DNA from: Chrysomallon squamiferum
Taxonomy: Eukaryota > Mollusca > Gastropoda > Neomphalida > Peltospiridae
Reading direction: 5' to 3'
Length of the DNA stretch: 64,000 nt
Assembly (NCBI GenBank): GCA_012295275.1
Contig: CM022671.1
Location: 16,354,956 to 16,418,955 of the forward strand
How positions within the stretch are numbered: the first letter of the stretch is position 1; every line of letters begins with the position of its first letter. Shown piece after piece: positions 13,174 to 25,400 of the stretch. A model generated the notes under the pieces. That model saw only the letters and a program-made list of their open reading frames with translations. It made no database searches and had not been told where the DNA came from. A program made the position numbers and the translations under genes.

Positions 13174-13253
<80 letters not shown>
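13174..13253. repeat. (CT)n microsatellite, about 80 bp
   Basis: CT dinucleotides with one CC slip near 13206. Poly-(Leu-Ser) frames are repeat translations. Confidence 0.98.
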
Positions 13254-13255
<2 letters not shown>

Positions 13256-13672
13256 GCACACATACACCAAACAAAACGAAAACCAACTAAAAAAAAACAT
13301 ACTATTTTCTTTAGAATCTAAGCTTCCTGTCATTTAAAAATAAAACCTAATACAAATAACCACACAGTTTATATTGCATTTTAAAAACCCAATAGGTTAC
13401 GGTGGCTTGTTCTTCCAGAGAACTATTAAGCTGGGGATAAATCATGAGACAAAAAAAAAAAACCAACAACAATACAGAGATTTCTGAAGGAAAAGAAAAA
13501 AAAAGATTTTACTCCATAATAGATATGACAAAAATGTTCATTTCTTCCATAGCTGATAGGGCTGTAATGGTTTAATCTGACTCAGTTCAAGCTAGAATTA
13601 GTTTTAAATATGAAGACTGTGTATTTTTATTATTCCTCAGTTCCTTATACTGAAAATAATCAAACTATATTC

Positions 13673-14035
13673 AACAGAATGGTGTTATGTACTATTACAT
13701 AGTGATTACATTCAAAACATATTTTCTTGAAAATGTGTTAGTCCACTGAGAGTGAGATCAAAATAAAAGCAAGGGCAATTTTATGCAATTTTAAAGCTAA
13801 CCAAACTGTAACAAACAGGATGGTGTAATGTTATACAGTGATTACAGTTTAAAATGTTTTTATATTTTATTAGTGCTCTGAGAGCGAGATTAAAGCAAAC
13901 TCAATTTTATGCAGTTTTAAAGTCAGTCACGACACGGAAATATACACACTATAAATAACATTACCAGAGAAGTTACATAATGATTACATTTTAAAAATAA
14001 TTTACTTAACAGTTTATTAGTGCGTTGAGATTCTT
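13673..14035. repeat. Eroded tandem repeat, 126-142-bp unit, three copies
   Basis: The anchor AGTGATTACA occurs at 13711 and 13837, with AATGATTACA at 13979. Each unit goes on to a TTAGTGC or TTAGTCC word, GAGAG(T/C)GAGAT, and ATTTTATGCA(A/G)TTTTAAAG. The third copy is shortened. Confidence 0.85.
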
Positions 14036-14158
14036 TCTCAGATTACAGTCAACCCAAGGACAAATGTAATTAAGATCTTTGATTTCATCCAGCCTGGAGG
14101 CAGTTCTAGTGTATGGTGTTATCTGTGCAGAGAAGATAACACTCAGGGTATGACACAA

Positions 14159-14275
14159 AAAGAGAGTAGACTTCTGGATGTTGAACATTGCGTGTTGAAG
14201 ACAAATATATATGAAGTATGTGGAACGCAGAAAGAGAGTGGACCAGTGGATGTTGAACTGTGTAGTTAAGAAAAT
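14159..14275. repeat. Two-copy tandem duplication, 72-bp period
   Basis: AAAGAGAGTAGACTTCTGGATG at 14159 and AAAGAGAGTGGACCAGTGGATG at 14231, both followed by TTGAAC and a GT(T/A)(G)AAG end. Confidence 0.75.
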
Positions 14276-14521
14276 ATCTGGAGGACCAATTGCCTGTGGA
14301 TGAACAGTATAATTAGTTCACTTGATTAGTTCCAGTCGGATACCTGTCTGACAGTGCTGTCAATACTCCTGCCAGCAGATTTAATGATCAGCATGGAGGA
14401 ACTTTATAAAATATATCAATAACATGTTGTTAGTCCTTTATACATTTACCAGCTGGGCTAATTCTGGTTGATTTTTTTAGTTTTTTATTTCATCTTTATT
14501 TTTTTTGTATTTTTTTTTATA

Positions 14522-14579
<58 letters not shown>

Positions 14580-15359
14580 GAGCTCAGCTGTAAAACAGAT
14601 TAAATCCAGTGGTTAACCATTGCTTCATGATGACAAACCTAATTAGTTGTAAAATCACTGAAAAATGTGTGTGTGTGTGTGTTTAATTGTTTTTTGGTTG
14701 TTGTTTCTTTGATTTTCATAATTTAGTTTAATTTAATTTATTTATTTTATTTATTTATTTATTTTTATTTATTCTTTTAATTGTTTAAGATGAAACAGAA
14801 AAGAAATGTTCAGTAATTAAATGACTCACAATTAATTCATATATATACAATGAAAACCTTTTAAACTTTCTTTTTTCTTCTCTAACAAATGAATAACTAT
14901 TCTTTTAATGACCCTTTAATTTTTTTTCTAAACCACTGGTTGCAGGATTTTGAAAATATTTTAATTATTATAATGACAGTTATGAAGCACTTATGAAAGA
15001 TGATGCAGCCTATGCAAGTTCATTTGAAAGCAATTAATTAAATCAGAGAAATAAATCATGGTGCTGTGACAAGCAGTTGGGTCAATCTGTCTTTTGAAAA
15101 CAAACATTAGAGACTTCACGTAATGCAACAACAACCTAACTGTGACAGAAGATACAAAATAAATATTACAAAAATTGATTGATATAACAGTGGGAAACTG
15201 GGACTAAAATAAAGTGAGTCATAATACTTCATATTTTTTTTTTTTTTTATATTTTTTTTATCTTTTTTTTTTTTTTTTACCCCTATCAAAGATAATGTTT
15301 TAAAAACTTCAACCTCAAGCCTATATTTATAACACTGGTAATGAATTGAGTTGAACAAC
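14276..15359. other. AT-rich stretch with microsatellites
   Basis: Includes (GT)26 at 14525-14577, a short (GT)8 at about 14666-14680, TTTA tetranucleotides at about 14726-14770, and T runs at 15235-15279. A small GC-richer patch at 14280-14460 is unique. No gene. Confidence 0.75.
14525..14577. repeat. (GT)26 microsatellite
   Basis: Uninterrupted GT dinucleotides. Confidence 0.98.
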
Positions 15360-15660
15360 TGGACAGTTTGAGAAATTATGTCTCAAGACCTCTTAGCCCG
15401 GCTAATGGCCTCCGATCAACCTGTTTGAAATGACTTTTGTAATAAAAGGATATTATTCTGAATTTCATCTGACCATCTGACCTGGAGGAATAAATCCATC
15501 TGCCAGACTGGTAAAGGTCAACCATTACTGGACTTGTCAAATAAGAGTGAGTCAAAGACATGTCAGTGTTGTCACATGGAGGACGCTGCACTCTCTAACA
15601 AGATTGCTCTGATAACTGCAGTCATTTCCCAGATAACCAACTGATCTGATTATACCCTTC
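15360..15660. other. Higher-complexity island, candidate conserved noncoding element
   Basis: GC-richer, non-repetitive block containing AAAGGTCAACCATTACTGG, GACATGTCAGTGTTGTCACATG (two partly mirrored CATGT/ACATG words), CAGATAACCAACTGATCTGATT and CTAATGG. The minus strand is open for 71 codons (15376-15591), but the protein is unrecognised and the region looks regulatory. Confidence 0.28.
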
Positions 15661-15774
15661 CTTCCACCAGTAACGTGTTATATACACAGCAACTGTAACA
15701 AGTCAATGTTAACTCCTTCATAAATACATCTAAGGTCAAAATTTTTTAAAATAAATAAATAAATAATATATCAC

Positions 15775-15779
<5 letters not shown>

Positions 15780-15833
<54 letters not shown>
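15780..15833. repeat. (CA)27 microsatellite
   Basis: Uninterrupted CA dinucleotides. Confidence 0.98.
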
Positions 15834-15834
<1 letters not shown>

Positions 15835-16765
15835 CATAGACACATACACAAAAAATTAATAAAGTAACATTGTTTCTGTTTGTAATTAAATCTATTACAA
15901 TGCACATTTCTTTAATAAATGGGTTAAAGATTGATACTTTTGTGTATAAGAAATATATATACTTTTTTTATTTACTTACAAATGATGGGCAAACAAAATA
16001 AAAACAATTGTTTTCCATTTGCAATAAAATTTAGATGTTCTGATTGATACAAAATTTTACTTTTTCCCAGCTTGTAATTCAAAATTAAGTACAGTAATTA
16101 CAACTTGTTTTTTCAATAGATACATTTAGAAATTAATTGGGGGGGGTGTTTGTTTTTGTAGTAATTTATTTATTTTTTTATTTTTTTTGAGAGTTAGTGT
16201 TATTGTTGTTGTCTACATATTTGATTAAATTCAATGTGCATATGCATGCACCAGGTCTAAATTTCACCATTGCACTTAGATTGCAACTGCAGTATAGTGT
16301 AAATTAAGAGAATATTAATCATGAACTGAATTCAGTGAACATGTGATCAAAGACAGCTGGTGGCTTTGTAGTTTGCTATCCTGTTTACTTTATATCAAAC
16401 TGAATAGTGAACACAGCATCATAAATACTGCCATTAATTAAAGTCACATACAAGAGATTTTCACTATCTTCCATGTTATCACACTGACATCCCTAGTATA
16501 ATATGTTAAGTAGTTTCCACTATGGTACAGTGGTACTGCTTCATATGAATGTTATTATTTTGAAAACCTCGTTAAACAACATGACTGTTCCTTTTTTCAA
16601 CTATTTTGATTGAAAATTCAAAGATAAGGAAAAAGTTAAGTTTAAATTGTATTTTTATTTATTTTTTTGTCATTCAGTATCAACAACTACAATATTAACA
16701 ATAATGATAACAACAACATCATCATCATCAGCAACAACAATGAATAAGTAACAGTAACAGCAAAA

Positions 16766-16778
16766 ATAATAATAATAA

Positions 16779-16809
<31 letters not shown>

Positions 16810-16811
16810 AA
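16766..16811. repeat. (AAT)n(AGA)n compound microsatellite
   Basis: Five AAT triplets run directly into about ten AGA triplets. Confidence 0.97.
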
Positions 16812-16930
16812 AAAACCAATCTATTGAATACTTTCAATTCTTTTAATTTTTTTTTTAAATGCTAAAACATTTCATTTCAATTTAACATGCAATTTATCAC
16901 TGACAAAAAAATTAACTTCTGAGTTTAAAC

Positions 16931-17350
16931 ACTTTTTCACATCTGGTCACATCAAGAACTTTCGAACCAGTTACGAAACACATTAAAGTGTACACACCGA
17001 ACAGAAAAAAGATGTTTCAAATAAAGCAAACTATTTATGCTAAACAGATTTTTAAACTGGCCCAAACATTCTGACTGGATGTCATTTCTGTTATCCTCGG
17101 AGAGTGTACGAAGATTTCTGACACGTGGAACTGATAAGTTGGTAATTACTAACATCGCTCATTAGGTGTGTTCTCTGCCCGTGTGCAGGTTGTCTTAATT
17201 CCAATCAGGTGGACAGTTTGGATAGAGTTACCCAAATTAAAGCAGTCTAATTTCACTGGGTTAGGTAAAAACATGGCAATTACACACTGTCTGGGGTGTA
17301 ATCACTTCAGAATGTCTTCACAGAAACAGCGAGCTGCTGCTCGTAGTTAT
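16931..17350. other. Higher-complexity island, candidate conserved noncoding element
   Basis: Non-repetitive with GGTAATTACTAAC, TCATTAGGTG, CTTAATTCCAATCAGGTGG, and GGCAATTACACACTGTC followed by GGGGTGTAATCACTTC (two ACAC..GTGT-flanked homeodomain-like words). Short frames are open on both strands (16952-17155 minus, 17168-17377 plus), which argues against either being real. Confidence 0.3.
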
Positions 17351-17600
17351 TGTTATTACTGTTGTTGTTACTGTTAGTTATTATTGTAATTATAATAGGT
17401 ATTAGTTGTATTATTAGTATTGTTATTATTATATTAGTGTTATTGTTATTATTATTATTAGAATTGTTGTTGTTTTGTTGTTATTAGTACTTATTCAGTT
17501 TGTTTTTTTGTCTTAGTTTCATGGATGCATTTTTTAATATCTAAACATGATATTTTTAGATATTTTTAAATATTTGCAAATATAATGACCAACAAACTCA
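17351..17600. repeat. Degenerate (TTA)n/(TTG)n triplet field
   Basis: Mixed TTA, TTG and TTATTG triplets from about 17345 to 17490, then AT-rich DNA. Confidence 0.8.
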
Positions 17601-18035
17601 AATAGTGCATGATTCCAGATTTATTATGCATTAAACAATCTAACTTAATCAAAATAGTCAGCATTTCTAAGAATATTTGTCAGTATTTCTATCTGCACAT
17701 GATCACACACATATATATACACACACACTTCAAAAGACACACTGACAGACACACATTCACAAATGCACACAGATATACTCTTAAAGACAGGCAGAAACAC
17801 ATTCAGACACACACACACATCAACAAACAAATTCACTGGCCACACACAGATATTTGTTTCACACAAACAAAAGCTACAAACAGTGAAACAATTTATTTCT
17901 ATTAACCAGAATCAGACTCAGACACATTAGGACAGAAGAAAAGAGAAAAAGTTAAAAAAAAAGAAAACAACCCCAAAAACCCTTTTATTTTTTTTTTTTT
18001 TTTCCACCAAAATTTTAACTGCTCAACTCCAAAGA
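17601..18035. other. Degenerate CA-rich stretch
   Basis: Scattered ACACA words at 17703-17830, each unit interrupted (an old (CA)n), then an A run and a T run at 17985-18003. Opposite-strand frames here are repeat-driven. Confidence 0.75.
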
Positions 18036-18420
18036 CTACCAATTTGTAATCAGGCTACTTTGTGGATTACTTTCAGCATCAAAGCTTCGAAACAAATCCC
18101 TAGACATGTAAATAAGCTTCATTACCAGCATCCCAGTACCTGATAGAGACGCAGTGCGAGATTGGGAACATTTCACACCCTCACAGATCTCATAAATTAG
18201 ACGAAGATAAAAAAACAAAATAATAAAACCTGGTCTTTCAACAAGTGTGAGAGAGAGAGAGAGAGAGAGAGAATCTGAGTGGGCAACAGCTGCAAGAAAG
18301 CTGAGAAAAATTTGCAGGTATTTACAGCGATTATCATTATAATTTACTACATCTGTTTTGGAAGAAATTAATTCCATTGGACGAAAACGAATTTATCAGA
18401 CACGGAAAATGTTCTGCGAG
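18036..18420. other. Higher-complexity island around (GA)12
   Basis: Unique, moderate-GC sequence with TTTGTAATCAGG, GTGGATTACTTTC and TAATAAA words, and (GA)12 at 18248-18271. The 113-codon minus frame (18036-18377) crosses the (GA)n as Leu-Ser repeats and has no recognisable domain, so I do not call it a gene. Confidence 0.25.
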
Positions 18421-19510
18421 TCTAAGACAAGCCAGTTTGGAAATTTGATAAATGTGATCAGAAATTAAACAGAATTAAACAGAAATACTTGTGACTTTCG
18501 GAATGAAATCAGACAGTGTGTAATTAAAACCATATGTCAGAGTAAGTAATAGAAGAGTTTCAGTAGGAAATGTAATGCGGGTCTGTTACAGAATGTAGTC
18601 ACATTTCAAATCTTACTGCAGCAGTGCCAGATTGTTAATCAGTTTGATCCAAATATATTTATATTAGCGTTTTACATTTTAACAAACTTATAATAGAATC
18701 TCAAATCAAGCTAAGACAATATAATTATATATACAAATACACACATATTACGTTTTTTTTTAAATTATTTTTTAATGTTTTAGTGTAATGAACAAAGTGA
18801 TATAAAACTGTTAAGTTTTAAGAACCTAATTTTATTTATAATGTGCATGAACTTGCTAAAACATATGCCAAAATACCTGAAGCATATAATGACAAAATCA
18901 ATCTGCTCTCATTGAAAAGTTAATGACAGCACATGAAATCTGTTATGATTGCTATTCATGTGATAAATAACAAATATGGCAATTAACCTTATGCTAAAAA
19001 AAATATCTGAACAAGTTTTTTGTTCATATCAAAGTCTCAGAAATGCATTATAATTACACCAAATTGGCTGTATTCACTGATTTGTTGGGTGGACAATGAA
19101 AACTGGGAATAACTACCTGAAAAAAACCCCAGTGAAAATCAGAGATAATGTACTTCCATAGCATGTCCTGTTCTGATTTCCCATTGGTAACATTCATCAA
19201 CTGAACTGAGGGCGTAATATATCTTTTATATGTTATGTCAAGTTTTTAAATATTGATTCATCAGTGCCTTTTACGTCTACAACAAAAACACTCTTTTAAT
19301 GTTTAACTAAGATTCCAGTTTGTGACATTTTAAGCATGTCAAAGAAGCCTGAATGGATATATATTTATTCCTGGATTATAAAAAAAAAAAAAAAAAAACA
19401 AACAAATGAGTTAAAAGATATCCCAAAATGTCTTAAGAAATACCTAGCTTTTTTATAGCTATATTAAAATATTCTCTTCAAATTACTACTCCATTATCCA
19501 AGATAATTAA
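18421..19510. other. Unique AT-rich noncoding stretch
   Basis: No microsatellite of note. A (A)18 run lies at about 19380-19398. No coding frame above 60 codons. Confidence 0.7.
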
Positions 19511-19530
19511 AAATTTGGCATAAAATATTC

Positions 19531-19567
<37 letters not shown>

Positions 19568-19586
19568 AATATTTTATGCCTAATTT
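19511..19586. repeat. Inverted repeat with (AT)n core (cruciform candidate)
   Basis: AAATTTGGCATAAAATATTC (19511-19530) pairs with GAATATTTTATGCCTAATTT (19567-19586) at 19 of 20 positions. The 36-bp centre is almost pure AT and can itself self-pair. Confidence 0.93.
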
Positions 19587-20930
19587 ATATATTTATATAT
19601 GGTGTATATATAGCTGATATCATTCAAGTGTGTTCCAACATAATTAAATACAATAATGTTAACATATTAAATAATTTATATGCATAGCATATTTTACAGT
19701 TTTCCTTACAAATAAACTATGTAAGCTATTAAAGGTTTATAGATAAGGTGTTTCAGATAAGGATTTTTCTTACCCCAAAAATATAGTCTACTTATAACCC
19801 ATGAATAAGAACTGTTGATAATGTATACTGTTGAAGGTCTGTGTTATTAACAAAGAATAATCGAGATGATGTATTACCAACCTGTGAATCACCATGAATA
19901 CATCAACTTCTCTTCATTTCATCCACTTCAAATACCTGCAAAAAACCGAAAACAGAAAACAGTTGTAAATATTTTTGTTTGAAAACTTAAGAATGCTTCT
20001 TAGTATTCTTCTTCTATTCAGACATCTTCCTGACTTCTCATACTTGGCACTTATCTGCTAAATTTCCAGTCAGTCTGTCTTAAGACCAAATCCATTTGTT
20101 TTGTCATGCTTTCGTCACTTCAACCCAAACTTAATGACTCAGTGTGTATTTGTTTTAAAGATGAAAGTAAACAGACGGCAAACAGTAACAGTTAGTGTTA
20201 GGTACAGCTAAGACATGATAATAGTAAGACAATTTGAAATAAGTTATACTGGAATGATGTCAAAACAATAGATGTTTTTGTTATATAAAAAAAAAATTAG
20301 CCTTTAATTACGAATTCTTAAGCAGATAGCATGGATATTATATACTGTTTCATAGCTTGGAACCTACTGTTAAAAAAAAAAAAAAGAAAGGACTAACTTT
20401 GAAAATGTTTTTAAAGTAAACATTTTTAATGCATTGAACAAAAATATTTATATATTCTTTAAGGAATCAGTGAACATTTCTACTGAACGGCATTTAATGG
20501 CATTCATTGCTTTTTAAATTGTGTGTGTGTGTGTGTGTGTGTGTGACATCATCAACTGCATCTTCATTAAATACAGTAACTTTAACTAACTTCCCATCAA
20601 GAACATTTTTGAAAAAATAAACCTGGTTGAGCTAGTACTACTTTAAGTGTATTAATGCTGTCAACTGATCTTTTAACCAAGGCAGTATCAGCTGAACCAG
20701 TTCAGTATCAGTTTTATGACTTCATCTTATAACCTATTTGTTTTATTGAACAGCAAAAAACAAGTGTGTTATACTTCATCTACAAACAGTCTTTTTTTTG
20801 GGGGGGTGAGGTTAATGTCCACGTATCTGTATGTAATAGTATAATGAAATGCAATTGTAACGTAACAGTACAAAGCAGTGTAACAGCAAAATGAGTCATG
20901 CACAATTACAAGGGAACCGTGACAGAGAGT
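19587..20930. other. AT-rich noncoding stretch
   Basis: Unique sequence with (GT)13 at 20520-20546, A runs near 20371, and a GGGGGG word near 20801. No gene. Confidence 0.7.
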
Positions 20931-21470
20931 GATCAGTTCATCAAACGAAACGATGCTAAGAAGGAGAAATCAGCCGGGGAAGTAATAACTCAACATGATC
21001 TTTTATTCCCATCATACTCAGATGCAAGTGTATAAAAGATAATTACACACTTTGATCAATGAATCTGAAATGGATTATCAGAGTATTCCTTTGTTGCTCA
21101 CTCCGACAACTGGCAAATTTCGTACGGATGAAGGAATTCAGTCGTTTTTTTTAGTGTGCACAATAACACTGACACGCTCTGTGTTTAACGAGTAACTGCT
21201 TCTATGTAAAACTGTGAATCAACATTAGCAAGGCACTCCACCAGTACTGAATTCCCAATAAAACATTTATTAAGCATACTGATTCTGAAAAAGACACACA
21301 CACACAAAAAAAAAAAAAAAAAATAATGTCTGTGCCTCTTTCTGGTCTGGGGAAACTGTAGCAGTGAAAAAAGATTGTGACAAAAAGAAATGGTAAAGTT
21401 AATTGCAACAATAACCAGTTTAACTGGTGCATGGGGTAATCACTCACTGGTTTAATGAAGATTACCAGTA
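20931..21470. other. Moderate-complexity island
   Basis: Higher GC than its flanks between 20930 and 21200 (TCAAACGAAACGATGC, CTCCGACAACTGGC). An (A)18 run lies at about 21306-21323. The minus frame 21202-21447 is hydrophobic but interrupted by a poly-Phe repeat and is not recognised. Confidence 0.22.
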
Positions 21471-22140
21471 AGACGAATAGAGAATGACTAGGAATTAAAC
21501 ATCAAGTCTAATGCTCTCTTACACAGAGTTAGATTCAACATTAAAGATACATTTCTATTTTAATAAAAAGGAAATAAAGGTTAAATAATTTCCCCAATAT
21601 GTAACAACATTTTTTTTTTTTATATAATCTTTAAAATCTGTATAAAATTCATTTCAAGGAAGAAATGACTGCATAAATGAAATGAAATTAAAGTGACTTA
21701 ACTAGTTAACAGATAATTTATACTTGATTGTTTTGTGGCCAAGTGTCTGCTAATAATATATTCACTTATTCTTATGGACACAGAGATATTTCATTTTAAA
21801 AAGAGAGAAAATGATGGATGAACAAAAATCTCTGATAGACTTCATCAACTTTCCCATCATTTACAAGTTATTATTCCATTCACATTTCTCACTGAAATGA
21901 AGTAAAATGAACATGTGACCCTCACAGTATCTTCATCTACTTAATTTGTTTAACTGCTAAACTTTAATATCAGTACAGATTGGTGATCAAATAAAAAGAA
22001 ACAGTTTGTAAGAATACAAAATCTATTCTGGCCATTCTTTTTGTTATTCCATGCTTTAAAAATAAAGAAGAAGATATCTGAATGCACTTGTACATAGATA
22101 CAAAATACTCATCAACAAACAAGAAATGTTTAATTAAACT
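21471..22140. other. AT-rich noncoding stretch
   Basis: Unique sequence, nothing recognisable. Confidence 0.65.
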
Positions 22141-22560
22141 GAGATGTATACTGAAACTAAAACGTGGTCCACTGTTGTATCAAGGGTTGATAAGAAAGTG
22201 GGGACATTCGGCAGAGCTGTAATTTACACAACCAACAACGATACGGAATGTAACGACAACTGGATAAAACCCACTCACAGGAACGGCATTGTTTTTCCCA
22301 ATTTACACGAATTAGCTGTTGATGCTGATTCACAGCCAACAACAAGCTCGCAGTTTGTTGACAAATTCTTGTGATCACATAAACCAACGTTCTCCCTAAA
22401 TTCTGCAAGTGTCCTCTGTTTGCAGGTGGTCACAGTACACAGTTGTCAGCTATCGCAGACCGATGCAACATTTGAATGTTTCATTTCTAATAAAAGTGAA
22501 AGTGCTTTCTGATGCAGCAAGATATAAAGTATATTGTCGCTGGGTTCGTTTCCAATTTAG
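22141..22560. other. Higher-complexity island with frames open on both strands
   Basis: The plus strand is open for 76 codons (22144-22374, ATG start, polar balanced composition, no motif I know), and the minus strand is open for 83 codons over nearly the same bases. Immediately downstream, TCTGTTTGCAG at about 22416-22426 would be a fair splice acceptor. Either a small exon lies here or, more likely, this is another noncoding island with low stop density. Confidence 0.25.
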
Positions 22561-23273
22561 TTTTTAATTTGTTATTTAATTTTTTTCAGTGTTTTTCTTT
22601 TATTTATTTTTGATTTACTTATTAATTAATTTTTTTTATTTTTTGAAAACTAAATATAGGTCAAAATGAAAATCTTCTGTAGGTAAAACAAGTTTTTTTT
22701 AAAGTTTTTTATTTTTATTTTTTAATTTAAATAGAATATACACAGTAGAAGATAGCTTGTACCTACTACCACTTTCTTTGAAATCCACTTTCAGGGTGCT
22801 TAGATTTCATATAAATATCATGTCTTGTAAATTACTTTTAACACTTGTATTTCACTAAGAATAATTATTTTGGTTCCTAAGACACTGATAACATACCAAA
22901 GATGATTTATACAAGTATTAGGAAGTCATTTAAATTACAAAAAAAAGGGGGGGGGAGAAAAGAGAAAATAAAATAAAAATGAAATATTATAACTATATTT
23001 TTCTATATGTTTATTCAGTCGGTAAAGTTTTGATGATAATGATCATAAAGTTTCAGTGGATTTATGCACAGCTCAAACTTAATCCTTAGAGTCTTCAATA
23101 TGAAAAATTTTTTTTGATTTAAATTCATTCCATGTCAATTCTATCACTTTGTCGATATTTTGCCTCTGAATCCCAAGATTCCATTGACATATCCAGTTAA
23201 AAAAACTTGGCCTTTTTTAAATTTTTTCATTCCACTAAGAGTTGGAAATGAATTTATGCGAATATACCATTTT
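22561..23273. other. AT-rich noncoding stretch
   Basis: T/A-run rich (22565-22730). A GGGGGGGGG run occurs near 22947. No gene. Confidence 0.7.
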
Positions 23274-23440
23274 TAATCTGAAACACAAGACCAATGTTGC
23301 CCGAAGCCTGATTACAGTCTCTGATACAAAACTCTATTTCAGACTGAAATAACCAAAACTTTTCTCTACATTATTACACCTATTGATCTCACACTGGACA
23401 TATTTACTTCTTTATTTTTTTTCTCAGACAGTTCATAATT
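23274..23440 (+). repeat. Dispersed repeat pair, copy 1 (partner at 24730)
   Basis: Shared ordered words with the copy 1456 bp downstream are TTAATCTGAAAC, CTGAAATAACCAAAA, TATTGATCT(C/T)ACACT, TTTTACTTCTT or similar, and (C/T)AGACAGTTAAT or similar. Divergence and small indels suggest an old duplication or two insertions of one element. Confidence 0.82.
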
Positions 23441-23579
23441 CATAAGTTTTGCCGTATCTCTGCACTGAAATAAATATCACCCGCACTGCATTAAACGTGT
23501 TAGAAGACCTAATGGAGTTTGTCATGTCAGAACCGTTTTCTTCAAGCTAAATTAAACACTAATATTTGTTAAATAAATC

Positions 23580-23800
23580 CAGATAAAAAACATCAATAAG
23601 AGCGGCGAAAGAGCCGAAACTATCGAAGCACAAGAAAGATAACAAAATATTTGCCCAGAGTGATTACACAAACATGGAAACGTTGCATACATACGCTGAT
23701 GAACCCAATCACACTTTAGAATATTTGCATCGTGGCTGTATCAAAATATCACTTTCTAAATTTTGGCTCCGTCAAAACATGTGAGAAATGAGAAGCAGGC
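23580..23800. other. Higher-complexity island
   Basis: Short non-repetitive block (AGAGCGGCGAAAGAGCCG, GAGTGATTACACAAAC, CAATCACACTTTAG) running into (GT)20. Candidate regulatory DNA on composition only. Confidence 0.22.
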
Positions 23801-23802
23801 TC

Positions 23803-23805
<3 letters not shown>

Positions 23806-23847
<42 letters not shown>
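23806..23847. repeat. (GT)n microsatellite
   Basis: About 20 uninterrupted TG units. Confidence 0.98.
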
Positions 23848-23850
<3 letters not shown>

Positions 23851-24315
23851 TTACTATTTCCAATTACAATAACAGCCTGAATTTCAAAATTACCCCAGTC
23901 AAGACTGAGTCTTATTTTACACTGTCAGTATAAGCACATATTTTTAGTCTGGTAAGTGAGCAAAGCACTGTAAAGATGTGGAAACGTATAAATAAAAAAA
24001 AGTAATCTCACTATTAAAAGATCATTTTCATTTCCTCTGCAGTTTACTTAGTATTAAGGCAATGAGGCATTTCTTAGTAGATCAAAATGTTATTTTTAAA
24101 ATGTAGAAGTTCATGAAAATTACATCTGTAATAAAAGGTTTCTTAAAAAAATGTAATATTTGAAATGATATGAGGAATGAAATAATATAAGAAAATATTG
24201 ATTTAGTAAATAACTTGAAAAACATAAATTTGTTTTATTATTGATATTATTTACAGGAGGCTCCATATTAATAATATATGTTAGCAACCATACATCTTGT
24301 GTGTGTATGTGTGTG

Positions 24316-24318
<3 letters not shown>

Positions 24319-24379
<61 letters not shown>
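24319..24379. repeat. (GA)30 microsatellite
   Basis: Uninterrupted GA dinucleotides, preceded by a short GT tract at 24299-24316. Confidence 0.98.
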
Positions 24380-24380
<1 letters not shown>

Positions 24381-24729
24381 ATCTTTCTTAAGATGAAAAC
24401 ATTTTAAGTCAAAATCTGATAGAGAATCTGAATCATGTGTACAGTATATCTGATAATTCCATTATAGCCAAATCTATGTTTGATTAGATTGCTTATATTT
24501 TTATGAAAGAGTAATCACAAAGTATCAATCAGAATTAATGGTTTGCTTTCTTGCTTTGTGTCGTCCTCTTTTTAATATATAAGCAAATTCATACAAAATC
24601 CAAATAAGAGAGATATACATTTTATATAGAAATATATGTAAATTAAAATCATATTATTAAAACAATGGTTTAATACATTCATAAATTATTCTATTAATAA
24701 ACACAATTTCCTTACATTGATGCTAAACT

Positions 24730-24915
24730 TAATCTGAAACATAAGCCCAGTACAACATGAAGGCTGATAATACAAAGTTCTGAGACTAACTGTTTCAATC
24801 TGAAATAACCAAAATATTTTTTCTACGAGATTATTCCTATTGATCTTACACTAAAGTCAAACCAGGCATTTTTACTTCTTCTTATATCTTTTTTTTAGAC
24901 AGTTAATCACTCAAT
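24730..24915 (+). repeat. Dispersed repeat pair, copy 2 (partner at 23274)
   Basis: Same orientation and word order as the 23274 copy. Slightly longer, through an insertion around 24866-24880. Confidence 0.82.
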
Positions 24916-24979
24916 ATAATTACATACATGTAGGTTAAATGATGTTCTACTCTTACCTGGGTGCTTCAGACATTAGAAA

Positions 24980-25400
24980 GAATTAAAGAGGAACTGTTCA
25001 ATAACACATTTTTTTCAACATGTGATGTCCCGTTAAAAAAGAAATCGCACACAGTAAAAATGTCTATCCACACACACGTATTTACGTATTTACCTGAAAC
25101 CTTTCCAGACAATGTCTGTGCGTTTACATGGGTGCTTGCTGGGAAAGAGGATCACAGAACGTTACAGTGGAGAGAATGCTAATAACAAACACATTCCAGT
25201 GCGGAGGTAGACAGACGGACGTGTTTGTCTACCCAGGCATGTTTTGAGGTGTTCCCAGTGGTCGCATGTCCAGTGAGGAGTCTGTCTAAACAAGCAGCCC
25301 GCGGAGGAAGTGTTGTCACATCCCCGAGCAAACTGCCACACCCCTCCTTGTGTCCCCCCCCCAGTACACAAAACATCAGAAGAAAGAAAAACTATTGGAG
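24980..25400. other. GC-rich island, candidate conserved or regulatory element
   Basis: This is the GC-richest block of this half of the window, notably 25180-25370 (GACGGACGTGTTTGTC, GCCCGCGGAGG, CCCCCCCCC). Frames are open in three registers (25162-25563 and 25179-25376 minus, 25225-25422 plus), which points to low stop density rather than a gene. No domain recognised. Confidence 0.3.

Larger units (their letters stand above)
15661..16930. other. AT-rich stretch with microsatellites
   Basis: Contains (CA)27 at 15780-15833, a G run (GGGGGGG) near 16139, ACA/ATC triplets at about 16700-16740, (AAT)5 at 16766-16780, and (AGA)10 at 16781-16811. No gene. Confidence 0.75.

Noticed and set aside
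22144-22374. 76-codon frame with balanced composition
   Set aside because: The opposite strand is open for 83 codons over the same bases and no domain is visible, so low stop density is the simpler explanation. Kept only as part of an island.
22427-22514. Short open segment after a TTTGCAG acceptor
   Set aside because: About 29 open codons is expected by chance; no donor or partner exon.
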